Assembly: GCA_947501475.1 (NCBI GenBank)
Contig: CANMWA010000009.1
Location: forward strand, 1 to 64,000
Length of the DNA: 64,000 nucleotides
From: an uncultured Aquimarina sp.
GTDB taxonomy: Bacteria; Bacteroidota; Bacteroidia; Flavobacteriales; Flavobacteriaceae
Reading direction: 5' to 3'
Below the pieces are notes generated by a model. That model ran no database searches, was not told where the DNA came from, and saw only the letters and a list, made by a program, of their open reading frames with translations. How positions within the stretch are numbered: the first letter of the stretch is position 1; every line of letters begins with the position of its first letter. Positions 9,117 through 17,539 of the stretch are shown piece after piece. The position numbers and the translations under genes are program-made.

Positions 9117-9364
9117 TAATTAGTATTCAAGCAAACCAATCTACCATTTTATATATAGAGCTTTTTTTTGAGAATTATGAATAAGGTGTTACAGAAGAAG
9201 TTTTTTTCGCTCCGAATTAAGTTCTAAACATCAGAGTACTGATCAAATTAAGTCTTACGGTTGTTGATTTCTCTTTACTAGAAAAGGTCCCCTAATATTT
9301 TCTTGATCTAAAGAGGGATCGACAACTACTAATAAAATTAAATAATAATTAATAGTTGAATATC

Positions 9365-10786
9365 ATGTCAAGTTCAATACCATATGATCATCCATCATTA
9401 GTCTTAGGCAATATTGTGAACAAAAAAGTTCTTAAAGGGTTGAATGTTGTTAGCAGTTTACAAAAAGAAGTTGATGCAGCGCAGGATAAACTAAACTCAA
9501 ATATTACCTTAAAAAGAAGCTTTGAGATGACCAAAAGTGAATTGATGAGCTTGGGAGTGATAAAAAAAGAAACAAAGGAGATCACCGAAGGAATAAAAGA
9601 AATCGATAAAAACATATTGGAAGCCTCCCAAAAGTACTTGCAAACCCGACTTAAAAATGAAAAAGAAATCCTAAATACAAGAAATGAAATCTCAAAATTA
9701 GAGGTCGGAGATGAAATAGAGAGTCCACTGGATTATGGGGTTGCCAAATTGAAGGGTCTACCGCTATCAGCAGAATCATTAAGACTAGATGCTCAGTATT
9801 TTTCTCACGAAAACTATGATAGCGTAGCTACTGAGATCAAAAATTATGTAGAGGAAAGTATGGATATGACCTCAGAAAATTCTAGGAAATTAGGCGATAA
9901 AGTATCCAAATTGGTGCATCAACAACAAAAAAACCATAGGCTCTCAGGAACCTTGGTGATTACCGCAAATTGCACACATAAAAACATTGGCATTATAGAA
10001 CCTTTTAAGATAGATATAGAGAAGGCTATTGATGTATGGAATGCCCATCAAACAAAAAAATTGAAGAGAGAATTCCAAAGTATGGCACAGATCGCTATAT
10101 CCGAAAGTAATAGTAATCATGAGGAAGGTATTACTATTATTTCTGGTGCAGCGTATGGCTCTAGTTTTGTAGGGATGGTACATATCGTAAAAAATGAAAA
10201 AATAGCTGCCAATCCATCAGATGAAGAATTGAAGCGACTACAAGAAAGAATTAAATTGAGCGGTTGGGTTCAATATCAAAGCGGAGGGGTTGGGGTAGAT
10301 TCTTCTGTTGTCGAGGATATAAAGAGAATGTTAAACTCCTATGAAGTGAGTTCTCATATTAGCCTTATCGTTATGGGAGCTACTCCATCTATTAAATCCA
10401 ATAATTTGTCGTCTAATTTAAAAGAAATCTCAGGTTTTGATAATGCTCAAAGAAAATCACATTCGGGTAACGGTGAACATAGTACCAGTTCTGATGCCAA
10501 TGAAGCTAGAAATCAAAATATGAACGCCAATATAGAACATCAAAGAACCGCTAGTTTACTCAATACATTGGGTTCTATGGATAATCAAACGAACAAAGTG
10601 ATGGACATTAACTCATTAATGCTTGCATTTGAAAATTATCTTGATGCAATACTACCAAAAGAAGGAAAAGTTATTGGTACACCCATACATTTTTATCTTA
10701 AAAAAATCACAGCACCGCAAATTGCCAGATTGTGGTTAACCAAATATTTTCCAGATAAAGAGGAGAAAAAAAAGGACAGCGAATAA
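9365..10786 (+). CDS. Uncharacterised protein, paralogue 2 of the pair
   Basis: 473 residues from ATG 9365 (MSSSIPYDHPSLVLGNIV). A TTG nine bases upstream is in frame, but the ATG gives the same N-terminus as paralogue 1. The architecture is the same throughout: N-terminal coiled coil (~20-115), ESPLDY (~119-124), SGTLVITANCTHK (~194-206), YGSSFVGMVHIV, GGVGVDSSVVEDIKRML, MGATPSIKSNN, and C-terminal DINSLMLAFENYLDAIL with HFYLKKITAPQIARLW. The two proteins are diverged but colinear, so this is an old duplication, possibly for two unequal subunits. The spacer from gene 1 is 248 bp and shows no clear terminator. The GH25 gene follows 41 bp after the stop. Confidence 0.85.
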   Translation: MSSSIPYDHPSLVLGNIVNKKVLKGLNVVSSLQKEVDAAQDKLNSNITLKRSFEMTKSELMSLGVIKKETKEITEGIKEIDKNILEASQKYLQTRLKNEKEILNTRNEISKLEVGDEIESPLDYGVAKLKGLPLSAESLRLDAQYFSHENYDSVATEIKNYVEESMDMTSENSRKLGDKVSKLVHQQQKNHRLSGTLVITANCTHKNIGIIEPFKIDIEKAIDVWNAHQTKKLKREFQSMAQIAISESNSNHEEGITIISGAAYGSSFVGMVHIVKNEKIAANPSDEELKRLQERIKLSGWVQYQSGGVGVDSSVVEDIKRMLNSYEVSSHISLIVMGATPSIKSNNLSSNLKEISGFDNAQRKSHSGNGEHSTSSDANEARNQNMNANIEHQRTASLLNTLGSMDNQTNKVMDINSLMLAFENYLDAILPKEGKVIGTPIHFYLKKITAPQIARLWLTKYFPDKEEKKKDSE

Positions 10787-10827
10787 CACATAATGTTTTT
10801 ATGTAACGTCAATAAATCAATTAAAAT

Positions 10828-12255
10828 ATGAGATCTTTCAGTACAAAGGAAAAAAAACTAATCAAGATTATTATTTCGATGACATCTGCCCAAAATGTCT
10901 CCTTAAAAAAGCTTCTCGAAAAAATGTTTTGTATCGAAGAAAAGGGAAGGGCAGTTATTATTCAGACTTCGGAGTGTTATTCCGTATTCTACCTAAAAAA
11001 TAACTTGTTTGATAATGAAGAAGCAAAAAAAGAACAATGTTCAGCGTTTTTAGAAGTCATTTCTTTATTAAAGTATCTGTCACAAAACTTTTATATTTAT
11101 TTTTTGCCTATACGTTATGAAAAAGATGAGAACGTATATTGTATCCAAGATGGATTTGACCATCCTGAAATTGTAAAGGATAGTATTATTCTTAATAAAC
11201 AAGGCGAGTATACCAATCACCCTCAAAATATTATGGATAAAGGTGGTAATATCATTTACAAAGGGGTATTTCTTGACAAGGATACCAGTAGTTTTTTGGC
11301 TAACCATTGCAACGAAGTTTTGTTGATGGCTGAGCAACTCAAAAATTTACTGGTTGAAGAGATGCCCAAAATAGAGGAAAAAACAAAAAAACAAAAAAAA
11401 TGGAAATGGTCTAGTCTTTTGAATGTTTTCATGATACTAAAATTTGGTATAATGATGTATTTAATTTGGAATGAATTGCAACATCAAAACGTAAATATCA
11501 ACACAATTACGGCTTCAAATACAGAAATGATTTCTAACATTGATTCGGTAAAAATTGCATTGGGTACACTAGACAGTTTATTTATAGAAAAGCTCCCTAA
11601 AAAAGAAAGTACTCCAAAGCCATTGCCAGAAATAGGTTTTTTTTATGGAATAGATATTTCTCATTATAATAAAGACGTCGTAGATAAAATTGATCTTTCA
11701 GACAGTATTTCATTTGTGATTTGTAAAGCTACTGAAGGAATACATTATAGGGACTCTTATTTTGATTACAACTGGAAAAGGCTAAAAGAAAAATCAATTA
11801 TAAGAGGTGCCTATCACTTCTATCGTGTTAATGTGAATCCTACTAAACAGGCAAATCACTATATCAATGTGGTAAAAAAATGGAATCCCGATGATATTAT
11901 GCCAATTGTGGATATAGAACAAAATAGTATATCTACTTCAACTAAAAAGAAAATCAATAAAGAAAAACTACAGAAAGATCTGTTACTTTTTTTGGAACAT
12001 ATAGAAAAGAATACTAAACGAAAACCTATGATTTATGTGAGTAAAAGTTTTGCGGACAAATATTTACTTAATAAAAAATTCGCCAAATATCCTTTATGGA
12101 TTGCAGATTATAAAAGTAAAAAAGCACCCAGACTTCCAAAAACCTGGAGAAATGTTGGATACAAAATTTGGCAAAAAAGCAACAACTATCATATCAAATC
12201 CACAAGAGAAGATCTAGATGTTTTTTATGGAAAATTAGAAGATATTTATAATTGA
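10828..12255 (+). CDS. Membrane-anchored GH25 lysozyme with unrecognised cytoplasmic N-domain
   Basis: 475 residues. Residues 1-180 form an unrecognised mixed alpha/beta domain. A Lys/Trp-rich stretch (~183-194) precedes one transmembrane helix (~196-215), predicting an N-in, C-out topology. A short linker leads to a GH25 (1,4-beta-N-acetylmuramidase) domain from ~270 to the end: FYGIDISHYN with Asp276, ICKATEG, GAYHFYR, and the catalytic VDIEQ pair Asp362/Glu364. The enzyme part would face the periplasm and cut peptidoglycan while the N-domain faces the cytoplasm. It follows the paralogue pair by 41 bp on the same strand. The job may be local wall opening for the upstream proteins or cell killing; neither is proven. 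Confidence 0.88.
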   Translation: MRSFSTKEKKLIKIIISMTSAQNVSLKKLLEKMFCIEEKGRAVIIQTSECYSVFYLKNNLFDNEEAKKEQCSAFLEVISLLKYLSQNFYIYFLPIRYEKDENVYCIQDGFDHPEIVKDSIILNKQGEYTNHPQNIMDKGGNIIYKGVFLDKDTSSFLANHCNEVLLMAEQLKNLLVEEMPKIEEKTKKQKKWKWSSLLNVFMILKFGIMMYLIWNELQHQNVNINTITASNTEMISNIDSVKIALGTLDSLFIEKLPKKESTPKPLPEIGFFYGIDISHYNKDVVDKIDLSDSISFVICKATEGIHYRDSYFDYNWKRLKEKSIIRGAYHFYRVNVNPTKQANHYINVVKKWNPDDIMPIVDIEQNSISTSTKKKINKEKLQKDLLLFLEHIEKNTKRKPMIYVSKSFADKYLLNKKFAKYPLWIADYKSKKAPRLPKTWRNVGYKIWQKSNNYHIKSTREDLDVFYGKLEDIYN

Positions 12256-12259
12256 TTTA

Positions 12260-12403
12260 CTATGAATTCTCTAATTCTAAACCGTCCGTCCTATCCACAA
12301 TAATTTTTTTTCGTTGTAAATGATCAAATTGGTTTAGGTTATTAAACCGCTCCAACCGAAATGCTAATTCATTATTTTGTTTATTAACAATAATTTGTAC
12401 CAT
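12260..12403 (-). pseudogene. AraC-type regulator, N-terminal fragment (relic 1)
   Basis: A 47-codon frame starting at ATG 12403 reads VQIIVNKQNNELAFRLERF then NNLNQFDHLQRK. This matches the start of the intact AraC-type gene at 20512 (AQIIVDKQNGELAFRLERF) almost residue for residue, then diverges and stops. The sensor and HTH parts are absent. It lies just after the LytTR gene on the same strand. Confidence 0.8.
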
Positions 12404-12478
12404 ACAACTTATCTTTAATTACATTTAAACTTCTAGAGAAAACAGGACTATGTTCCTTACTTCCAGAATAGGTATTTC

Positions 12479-13216
12479 TCATCTGAATATTTTGCAACTC
12501 TTAAGTAGAGTTTCTTTATACCTACGGCTCAACACTATTTTTTCACCTCCGGTTAACATTATTAAATTATCTTTAGGAAAGATAGTTTTTATTTTGCTTG
12601 TATTGACCACACATTTACGATGTGTTTTTAAAAAACGCCCAAATGGTAATTCATTCATAAGCTTGCTTAAAGAAATTTGAAGAATGTATTTGTCGTTATC
12701 TGTAATTATATTGCAATAGCAACCTTCTACTTCCACATATTGAATGTCATCAAGATTATTTTTTATTAAAGATTGCCCCTTTTTAACAAAGATAGAGTTT
12801 TCAAAAAAAATAGGTTCATTAGTATCAAAATCACCTTTTTGTTGCACAAATTGTTCTAGAGCTAACTCGATTGCGAATAATAATTCAGAAGGGTTAAGTG
12901 GCTTTATAAGATAGTTACAAGGATTGGTAATTTTTGCTTTTTTAAAAACATCTTTATTAATTGAATTAGTTAAAAAAATAAAAGGTTTAGGATCGCCCAA
13001 GATTCTAACTTGATGTGCAAACTCAATTCCTAAGGGTTCTCCTCGAAGAAAAATATCAATTATGATAATATCAATATCGAGGTTTTTATATAAACGCAAC
13101 CCTTTCTTTATATTGTTGGCAATTCCAACTATCTTAAATGTATCAGGAAGTATAGAAATTAATAACTCTAGATCCTCTTTATTATCTTCAAATAAAAGTA
13201 TTTGTGTCTTTTTCAT
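12479..13216 (-). CDS. LytTR-type response regulator
   Basis: 245 residues. The receiver domain (~1-125) has the acidic pair E10/D11, phosphoacceptor Asp54 (IIIIDIF), Thr in FLTNS and Lys in YLIKPL. The LytTR DNA-binding domain (~150-245) shows the usual YVEVEGCYCNI, LPFGRFLKTHRKCVVN and LSRRYKETL motifs. No histidine kinase gene is adjacent, so it is an orphan in this window. It is flanked on both sides by relics of the same AraC-type gene (12260-12403 and 13305-13392), so the site has been rearranged, yet this frame is intact. Confidence 0.88.
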   Translation of the reverse strand: MKKTQILLFEDNKEDLELLISILPDTFKIVGIANNIKKGLRLYKNLDIDIIIIDIFLRGEPLGIEFAHQVRILGDPKPFIFLTNSINKDVFKKAKITNPCNYLIKPLNPSELLFAIELALEQFVQQKGDFDTNEPIFFENSIFVKKGQSLIKNNLDDIQYVEVEGCYCNIITDNDKYILQISLSKLMNELPFGRFLKTHRKCVVNTSKIKTIFPKDNLIMLTGGEKIVLSRRYKETLLKSCKIFR

Positions 13217-13304
13217 TCAAGTTTATATTATATGATTTTCTTTGAGTTGATACTGTGAAAAATTTACTTTCACATTAAAATTACTACTACATAATAGGTA
13301 ATGG

Positions 13305-13392
13305 ATTAGTATTTTTTTTGTTATAAATAATCAAACTGTTCTAGCCTAAAGACCAATTTGTTATTTTGCTAGTCAATAATACTTATTGACAT
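13305..13392 (-). pseudogene. AraC-type regulator, N-terminal relic 2 with in-frame stops
   Basis: From ATG 13392 the frame reads MSISIID-stop-QNNKLVFRLEQFDYL-stop-QKKY, matching the first ~32 residues of the intact AraC-type gene at 20512 and relic 1, but with stop codons. It follows the ABM-lipoprotein relic on the same strand, the same gene order as the intact pair at 19715-21375. Confidence 0.75.
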
Positions 13393-13589
13393 GATGTTAT
13401 ATTATACCAGTTAGATTATGAATTTACTAGGAAAGAATATCAGCTATTTTTACCTACATAATTCATCGCGAAGGCTCTGCCTCGAGGATAGTCGGTTTCA
13501 AGATTTTTTTTATTCTGACATATAGACTAGGTAGTTTATTTTATTACGGTAAATTCAACGTGTAAATTATTATATTCAAAATATTTAAA

Positions 13590-13941
13590 CCCTCATTATA
13601 CATTGGAATTTCGTTGTGAATCTTGAAAAAGCAATAAAAACTGATGTTTTCTTGATTTCAGCATAGCTATAGTTACATTAAAAAACGAAGTGATAGTGTT
13701 TAAAGTAGTTTTAAGCTGTAATAGATTTTCTAATGCTCTATCTAACTCATTGTAGAATGTTGAGGCCAAGAGGGCGGAAATTATCAAATCTCCATTTTTC
13801 TAGTCATAATTACTAATAATGCTATTTTTTCATCTTTTGTATGTTTCATCTATTACTATTTTTAGATTTAGAAAGTATTTGAATCGAAAATCCTAGAAGT
13901 ATTATTGGGCTAACAAATTTTAATGGAATTTTGGTTTTCAT
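13590..13941 (-). pseudogene. ABM-domain lipoprotein relic
   Basis: From ATG 13941 the minus strand reads MKTKIPLKF...LLGFSIQILSKSKNSN and then stops. The intact gene at 19715 begins MKTKVPLKL...LLGCTIQTFSKSKNTN. In other frames downstream come IALLVIMTRKMEI (intact IGLLVIMKAKSG) and NQENISFYCFFKIHNEIPMY (intact NQEPQTVSWFAFQI with its IYDTFE end). The lipobox Cys has become Phe. It is a frameshifted, decayed copy. A 63-codon frame inside it (13596-13787) is therefore not a gene. Confidence 0.75.
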
Positions 13942-14180
13942 TTTTTGTTATTTTTTTATTACTATACAAAGGTGAAACTAAATCAAAGACCTTGGAATGG
14001 ATCTTCGAGACAACGGCATGGATAATTTTCTAAAACTCATTTAAATTTTTGAAATTATTAAAGTTGAATCATTTCAAAGAGCTTCCGTTTAATTTTGGAT
14101 TAGTCTTTTAATAATTTCGAAATAACCTCTCTAATTGCACCTGGTTCTTTTAGGAGTATATGATATGATTAAGAATATTG
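13942..14180. other. Gene-free spacer
   Basis: AT-rich sequence between the ABM relic and the lipocalin-like lipoprotein terminator; no coding pattern, RNA or repeat was recognised. Confidence 0.4.
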
Positions 14181-14182
14181 AA

Positions 14183-14210
14183 TAAAAAATGGAGGATTTC
14201 CCTCCATTTT
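14183..14210 (-). terminator. Rho-independent terminator of the lipocalin-like lipoprotein gene
   Basis: AAAATGGAGG (14186-14195) pairs with CCTCCATTTT (14201-14210) over a 5-base loop. On the minus strand a T-run follows, 34 bp after the stop at 14244. Confidence 0.85.
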
Positions 14211-14243
14211 CTTCATATAACTGATGTATAAACAAATTGGTTT

Positions 14244-15230
14244 TTATAGTTTTTTGTAAACGAATTCTCTGACCTGTTCATTGGTATTACTATCAGTGAA
14301 TGTATATATAAGTTTAATAGTAGTGTTATCTTCTAACAAAAGCTTCAAACCTGATATGTTTTTAAGTACTATGGTCTTCTCATCTTTTACCACATATTCT
14401 AGAGTACTCGTTTTGATAAATTGACATTCTGCACTGGTATCAAAAACAACCGTGCTATTTCCTTTGATAATTGTTGCATTAATACTTTCTGGCAAAGGAT
14501 AACTCACACTTACATTATAGTCTAACAAATCTCTACGATTAAAGGTTTTTTTATGTTGAATAAATTCAAAAACACTTTGAGGTTTAAATTCTATTGTGTT
14601 TTTTTGAAGGCAATCTCGGTCGGAGTCGATTTTCCACTTCCCTAATATAGTTTGAATCACCTCTGTTCCATCAAAAGTATTGTCTTCATTATCCCCATCT
14701 GTCTGGTTATCTGTTTCCACATCATCCGTTTCATCTTCCGGATTTTCTCCTAATTCTGAATTGTCACTTCTAATAAAAATATCTATCTGATCTTGTTGCT
14801 CATTACCATTGGTAACTTTGGAAGTAATCTGTAAAGTATCGTCAATCAACTCGATTTCAGAATCAAAATTGAAAAAAGTGACATTGTTCAAGCCAACAAC
14901 CGTGTAGGTCCCAGATTGTGTAACTGTTCGAGAACAAAGATTTGTAGAATTACTCCCTAGTTTTAAAAAAGTTACTTCATAGGTGTCGTCTTGATTAAAA
15001 GTTGCTGTTGAATTTTTTAAGCATTCGAATTCAGATGGTGAAACATTTTTATTGTCAATAGTGCTGCTTACCAATTTCCAGTTTCCAACTAATTTTTCTT
15101 TGGTAACTATTACTTCTTGAGAAACTTGTTCATTGTTTTCTGGATTAGAATCATTATCAGAATCACAAGAAAAAAGAGTTAGAGAAAACAGAATACATAA
15201 AATTGATTTGTGGGTTTTAATACGGATCAT
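14244..15230 (-). CDS. Lipoprotein with two lipocalin-like domains
   Basis: 328 residues. The signal peptide ends in a lipobox (LTLFSC), with the lipidated Cys at ~22 followed by an Asp/Asn/Glu-rich stretch. Two similar domains each start with a G(N/K)WK motif: LVGNWKLVSS (~48) and ILGKWKIDSD (~197). Each has the later TF/EF segment seen in lipocalin-like proteins of Bacteroidetes. An acidic linker rich in Asp, Glu, Asn and Thr (~155-188) joins them. It is predicted to sit in the outer membrane or periplasm; the ligand is unknown. It is transcribed alone, divergent from the Crp/Fnr-type gene, and has its own terminator. Confidence 0.8.
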   Translation of the reverse strand: MIRIKTHKSILCILFSLTLFSCDSDNDSNPENNEQVSQEVIVTKEKLVGNWKLVSSTIDNKNVSPSEFECLKNSTATFNQDDTYEVTFLKLGSNSTNLCSRTVTQSGTYTVVGLNNVTFFNFDSEIELIDDTLQITSKVTNGNEQQDQIDIFIRSDNSELGENPEDETDDVETDNQTDGDNEDNTFDGTEVIQTILGKWKIDSDRDCLQKNTIEFKPQSVFEFIQHKKTFNRRDLLDYNVSVSYPLPESINATIIKGNSTVVFDTSAECQFIKTSTLEYVVKDEKTIVLKNISGLKLLLEDNTTIKLIYTFTDSNTNEQVREFVYKKL

Positions 15231-15756
15231 TTTTGTTTTTTTTAATGTTCGATTTTAATTTTTGTTAATTACGCTACCAGTGTTTGGTTTCGTTGTTACA
15301 TTCAGTCATTTTAAAGTTTGTTTAAGAATTATTTTTGATTTAAATACCTGTAATTTATGTAGTTATACAGTTTGTTGTTGATTAAAAGCTGATTTTGCAC
15401 TGATGTAATAATAAAAGGTGTAGTATCCTCTACAATAACAATACACTAAAAGTATTGTGTCATTTACTCTCATGAATACTCCTCAATTAGTTTTTTCTTT
15501 TTTTTTAATCCTCTTTATTTTTTAGGGTATTAAAGTTTTGTTTACAAACATATTTATCAAATTGATCTTTCACAAAAATACAAGGTGGACAAAGAGGGGA
15601 CAGCTTAGTATATGTGCTCCTAGAATCCGCTACAGTTAGTTAAAATGAGAAAAAATCATAAATCTAGGATATGAAAAGAAGTAGATTAAGCGAAGTACAA
15701 AACGTTATGATTATAAAACAAATGCCGTGAATTTTTCGGGTTAACTTCTGTAAACT
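15231..15756. other. Divergent intergenic region, lipoprotein/Crp-Fnr
   Basis: 526 bp without a gene. It must hold promoters for both flanking genes. The only structure noticed is a 6-bp stem (CAATAC 15439-15444 / GTATTG 15452-15457). No convincing box or relic was found. Confidence 0.5.
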
Positions 15757-16407
15757 ATGTATCTTTATGAACACTTTGAATCACCTAAGGCAATGCTAAA
15801 TAATTTCATAAATCAGCTACGAATTACAGAATTAGAACTTCAAGACGAACTTCAAGAAAAATCATCTATAACAATACATAAAAAAGATGATATTATAATT
15901 AAGAACAACCAATACATTAAAGTTTTAAAAATTGTTTTAAAAGGAAAAGTAAGAGTATATCAAGAAAATGAAGAACGTGAAATTCTTATTTATTATTTAA
16001 ATCCTATAGAAGCTTGCACTTTATCACTTTCAGCTTGCTTTGAAGATTGTAAGAGTGCGGTAAATGCAGTAGTAGAAGAAGACTGTATTATCCTAAATAT
16101 ACCAGTGAGATTTGTTAGAGATTGGAATTTTAAATACAAGTCTTGGAACTCTTTTACTACGAAGACGTATAGAGAAAGTTATAATCATCTTATTAGTCAA
16201 TACTCAAATTTAGCATTTCAACCACTTAAAGATAGATTATTTGATTACTTAATTTCTAAAGCAAATGATGCGGTTATTAAAAAAACACATCAAGAATTAG
16301 CAAAAGAATTAGGAACAACTAGAGAAGTTATTTCTAGGTTGCTAAAAAAATTAGAATCTAATGGAAAACTAAACCTAAGACAAAAAGAGATTCAAATTCT
16401 AAAATAA
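15757..16407 (+). CDS. Crp/Fnr family transcriptional regulator
   Basis: 216 residues. An in-frame ATG at 15793 (MLNNFINQL) is an alternative start. The cyclic-nucleotide-binding fold spans ~20-135 (ITIHKKDDIIIKNNQYIKV, VLKGKVRVYQE). The C-terminal winged HTH is THQELAKELGTTREVISRLLKKLE (two helices, ~183-206). The recognition helix keeps the Arg-Glu-x-x-x-Arg pattern that E. coli CRP uses to read TGTGA. There are Cys residues at ~88, 94 and 98 (ACTLSLSACFEDCK), but not the Fnr N-terminal [4Fe-4S] pattern. A TGTGC-N6-TCACA box lies 12 bp after the stop, before the next gene, its likely target. Confidence 0.85.
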   Translation: MYLYEHFESPKAMLNNFINQLRITELELQDELQEKSSITIHKKDDIIIKNNQYIKVLKIVLKGKVRVYQENEEREILIYYLNPIEACTLSLSACFEDCKSAVNAVVEEDCIILNIPVRFVRDWNFKYKSWNSFTTKTYRESYNHLISQYSNLAFQPLKDRLFDYLISKANDAVIKKTHQELAKELGTTREVISRLLKKLESNGKLNLRQKEIQILK

Positions 16408-16419
16408 TTTTTTTACTGT

Positions 16420-16435
16420 TGTGCCAAAAGTCACA
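16420..16435 (+). promoter_or_regulatory. Crp/Fnr-type operator TGTGC-N6-TCACA
   Basis: TGTGCCAAAAGTCACA matches the CRP consensus TGTGA-N6-TCACA in nine of ten arm positions. It lies between the Crp/Fnr-type gene and the NTF2-like lipoprotein gene, about 54 bp before that start. The neighbouring regulator has the CRP-like recognition residues, so direct control is predicted. Confidence 0.6.
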
Positions 16436-16488
16436 AATAATTATACTTAAATACTTCTTCCTTTGTATTAAATTAAAATATAAAGAAA

Positions 16489-17379
16489 ATGAAAAGTATT
16501 AAAACAGTAGTTACAGTCGCAGTATTGATGACATGTTTAACTTCTTGCGGGCAAAAGTCGAACACTGAAAAAACCCAAATTAAACAATCTTTTGTAGCAC
16601 ATACACCTACATCACATCACGAAGTAGCATTAGAAGTATTAAATGCCAGTAAAAATTGGATTATGAACTTTAATTCAGGAAATGCCATAGCTTGTGTAAA
16701 AGGATATGATACAAAAGCAATAATGAGAGCTATGCCATTTGGAATAAAAAAGGGGCCGTCAGAAATTTCTGGATTTTGGAAGCCTTTCATCTCTTCTGGT
16801 GCCACTAATTTAATGTATACAAATGTAAGCATTGAAGTAGTTAATAAAACTACTGCATTTTTGTCTGCAAACTGGAGTATGAATGTCGGAAAAGGCGTTA
16901 TTTATCAAGAAAAATGGGAGCAAATAAATGGCAAATGGCTTTTAACCTATGATGATTTTGAGGTTTTAGAGAAATTCGAAACACCAAATAAAAATGATAT
17001 AAATCCTATTGCAAGTCACATAATTTTAGAAGAAGTTATAAAAGCCTCTATTAAGTGGACCAATTCATTTAACTCAGGAGATAATAAGGCTTGTGGAAAT
17101 GGATATGCTAAAAATGCTTTTATGAATGCTGTACCATTTACTTCTATTCAAGGAAAAGAAGTAATTGAAGATTTTTGGACGAAATTAATTAATGATGGTG
17201 CTAAAAACTTAACATATCATAATCCTATATTTAAAGCTAAAACGGATAAAAGTGTAACTTTATCATCACAATGGAGTATGAATATAGGTGAAGGCAAAAT
17301 CTATCAAGAAAAATGGGAACAAATAAATGGTAAATGGCTTTTAACCTATGATGAATTTCAAGTACTGAAACAGTATTAA
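16489..17379 (+). CDS. Lipoprotein with two tandem NTF2/SnoaL-like domains
   Basis: 296 residues. The signal peptide has a lipobox (CLTSC, Cys ~20). Two copies of a ~125-residue SnoaL/DUF4440-like cone fold follow, each with W-x-x-x-FNSG (~60 and ~190), a KG/QG-x-x-x-I-x-x-FW motif, and an ending of IYQEKWEQINGKWLLTYD (~143-160 and again at the C-terminus). The 3' ends of the two copies are nearly identical in DNA, so the internal duplication is recent or kept uniform by conversion. The protein is expected on the periplasmic side of a membrane. Such folds bind small molecules or act as enzymes; no substrate can be named. It is probably controlled by the Crp/Fnr-type neighbour. Confidence 0.78.
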   Translation: MKSIKTVVTVAVLMTCLTSCGQKSNTEKTQIKQSFVAHTPTSHHEVALEVLNASKNWIMNFNSGNAIACVKGYDTKAIMRAMPFGIKKGPSEISGFWKPFISSGATNLMYTNVSIEVVNKTTAFLSANWSMNVGKGVIYQEKWEQINGKWLLTYDDFEVLEKFETPNKNDINPIASHIILEEVIKASIKWTNSFNSGDNKACGNGYAKNAFMNAVPFTSIQGKEVIEDFWTKLINDGAKNLTYHNPIFKAKTDKSVTLSSQWSMNIGEGKIYQEKWEQINGKWLLTYDEFQVLKQY

Positions 17380-17539
17380 AAACTGCATACAAAAAAGAGG
17401 TGAAGTAGGTACCTTACTCTATTTCCAGTGAAAACAACTCGGATTTTCTACTTTTAAATTAAGTCTAAATCTGGGAAGAGGTCAATTATAATTATCTTAT
17501 AGATAAACAAAATTTAACTTGGTTTAAAAAAATCTAAAA

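Noticed and set aside
12450..12680. 76-codon plus-strand frame
   Set aside because: It is antisense to the conserved LytTR DNA-binding domain.
13460..13500. GC-richer patch with CCTCGAGG palindrome
   Set aside because: It could be an intergenic repeat, but no second copy is in the window and no coding frame fits.
13596..13787. 63-codon minus-strand frame
   Set aside because: It lies inside the decayed ABM lipoprotein copy; neighbouring frames carry the recognisable residues, so it is a relic and not a gene.
17404..17418. Near-palindrome AGTAGGTACCTTACT after the NTF2-like gene
   Set aside because: Short, no T-run, no second copy; too weak to call.
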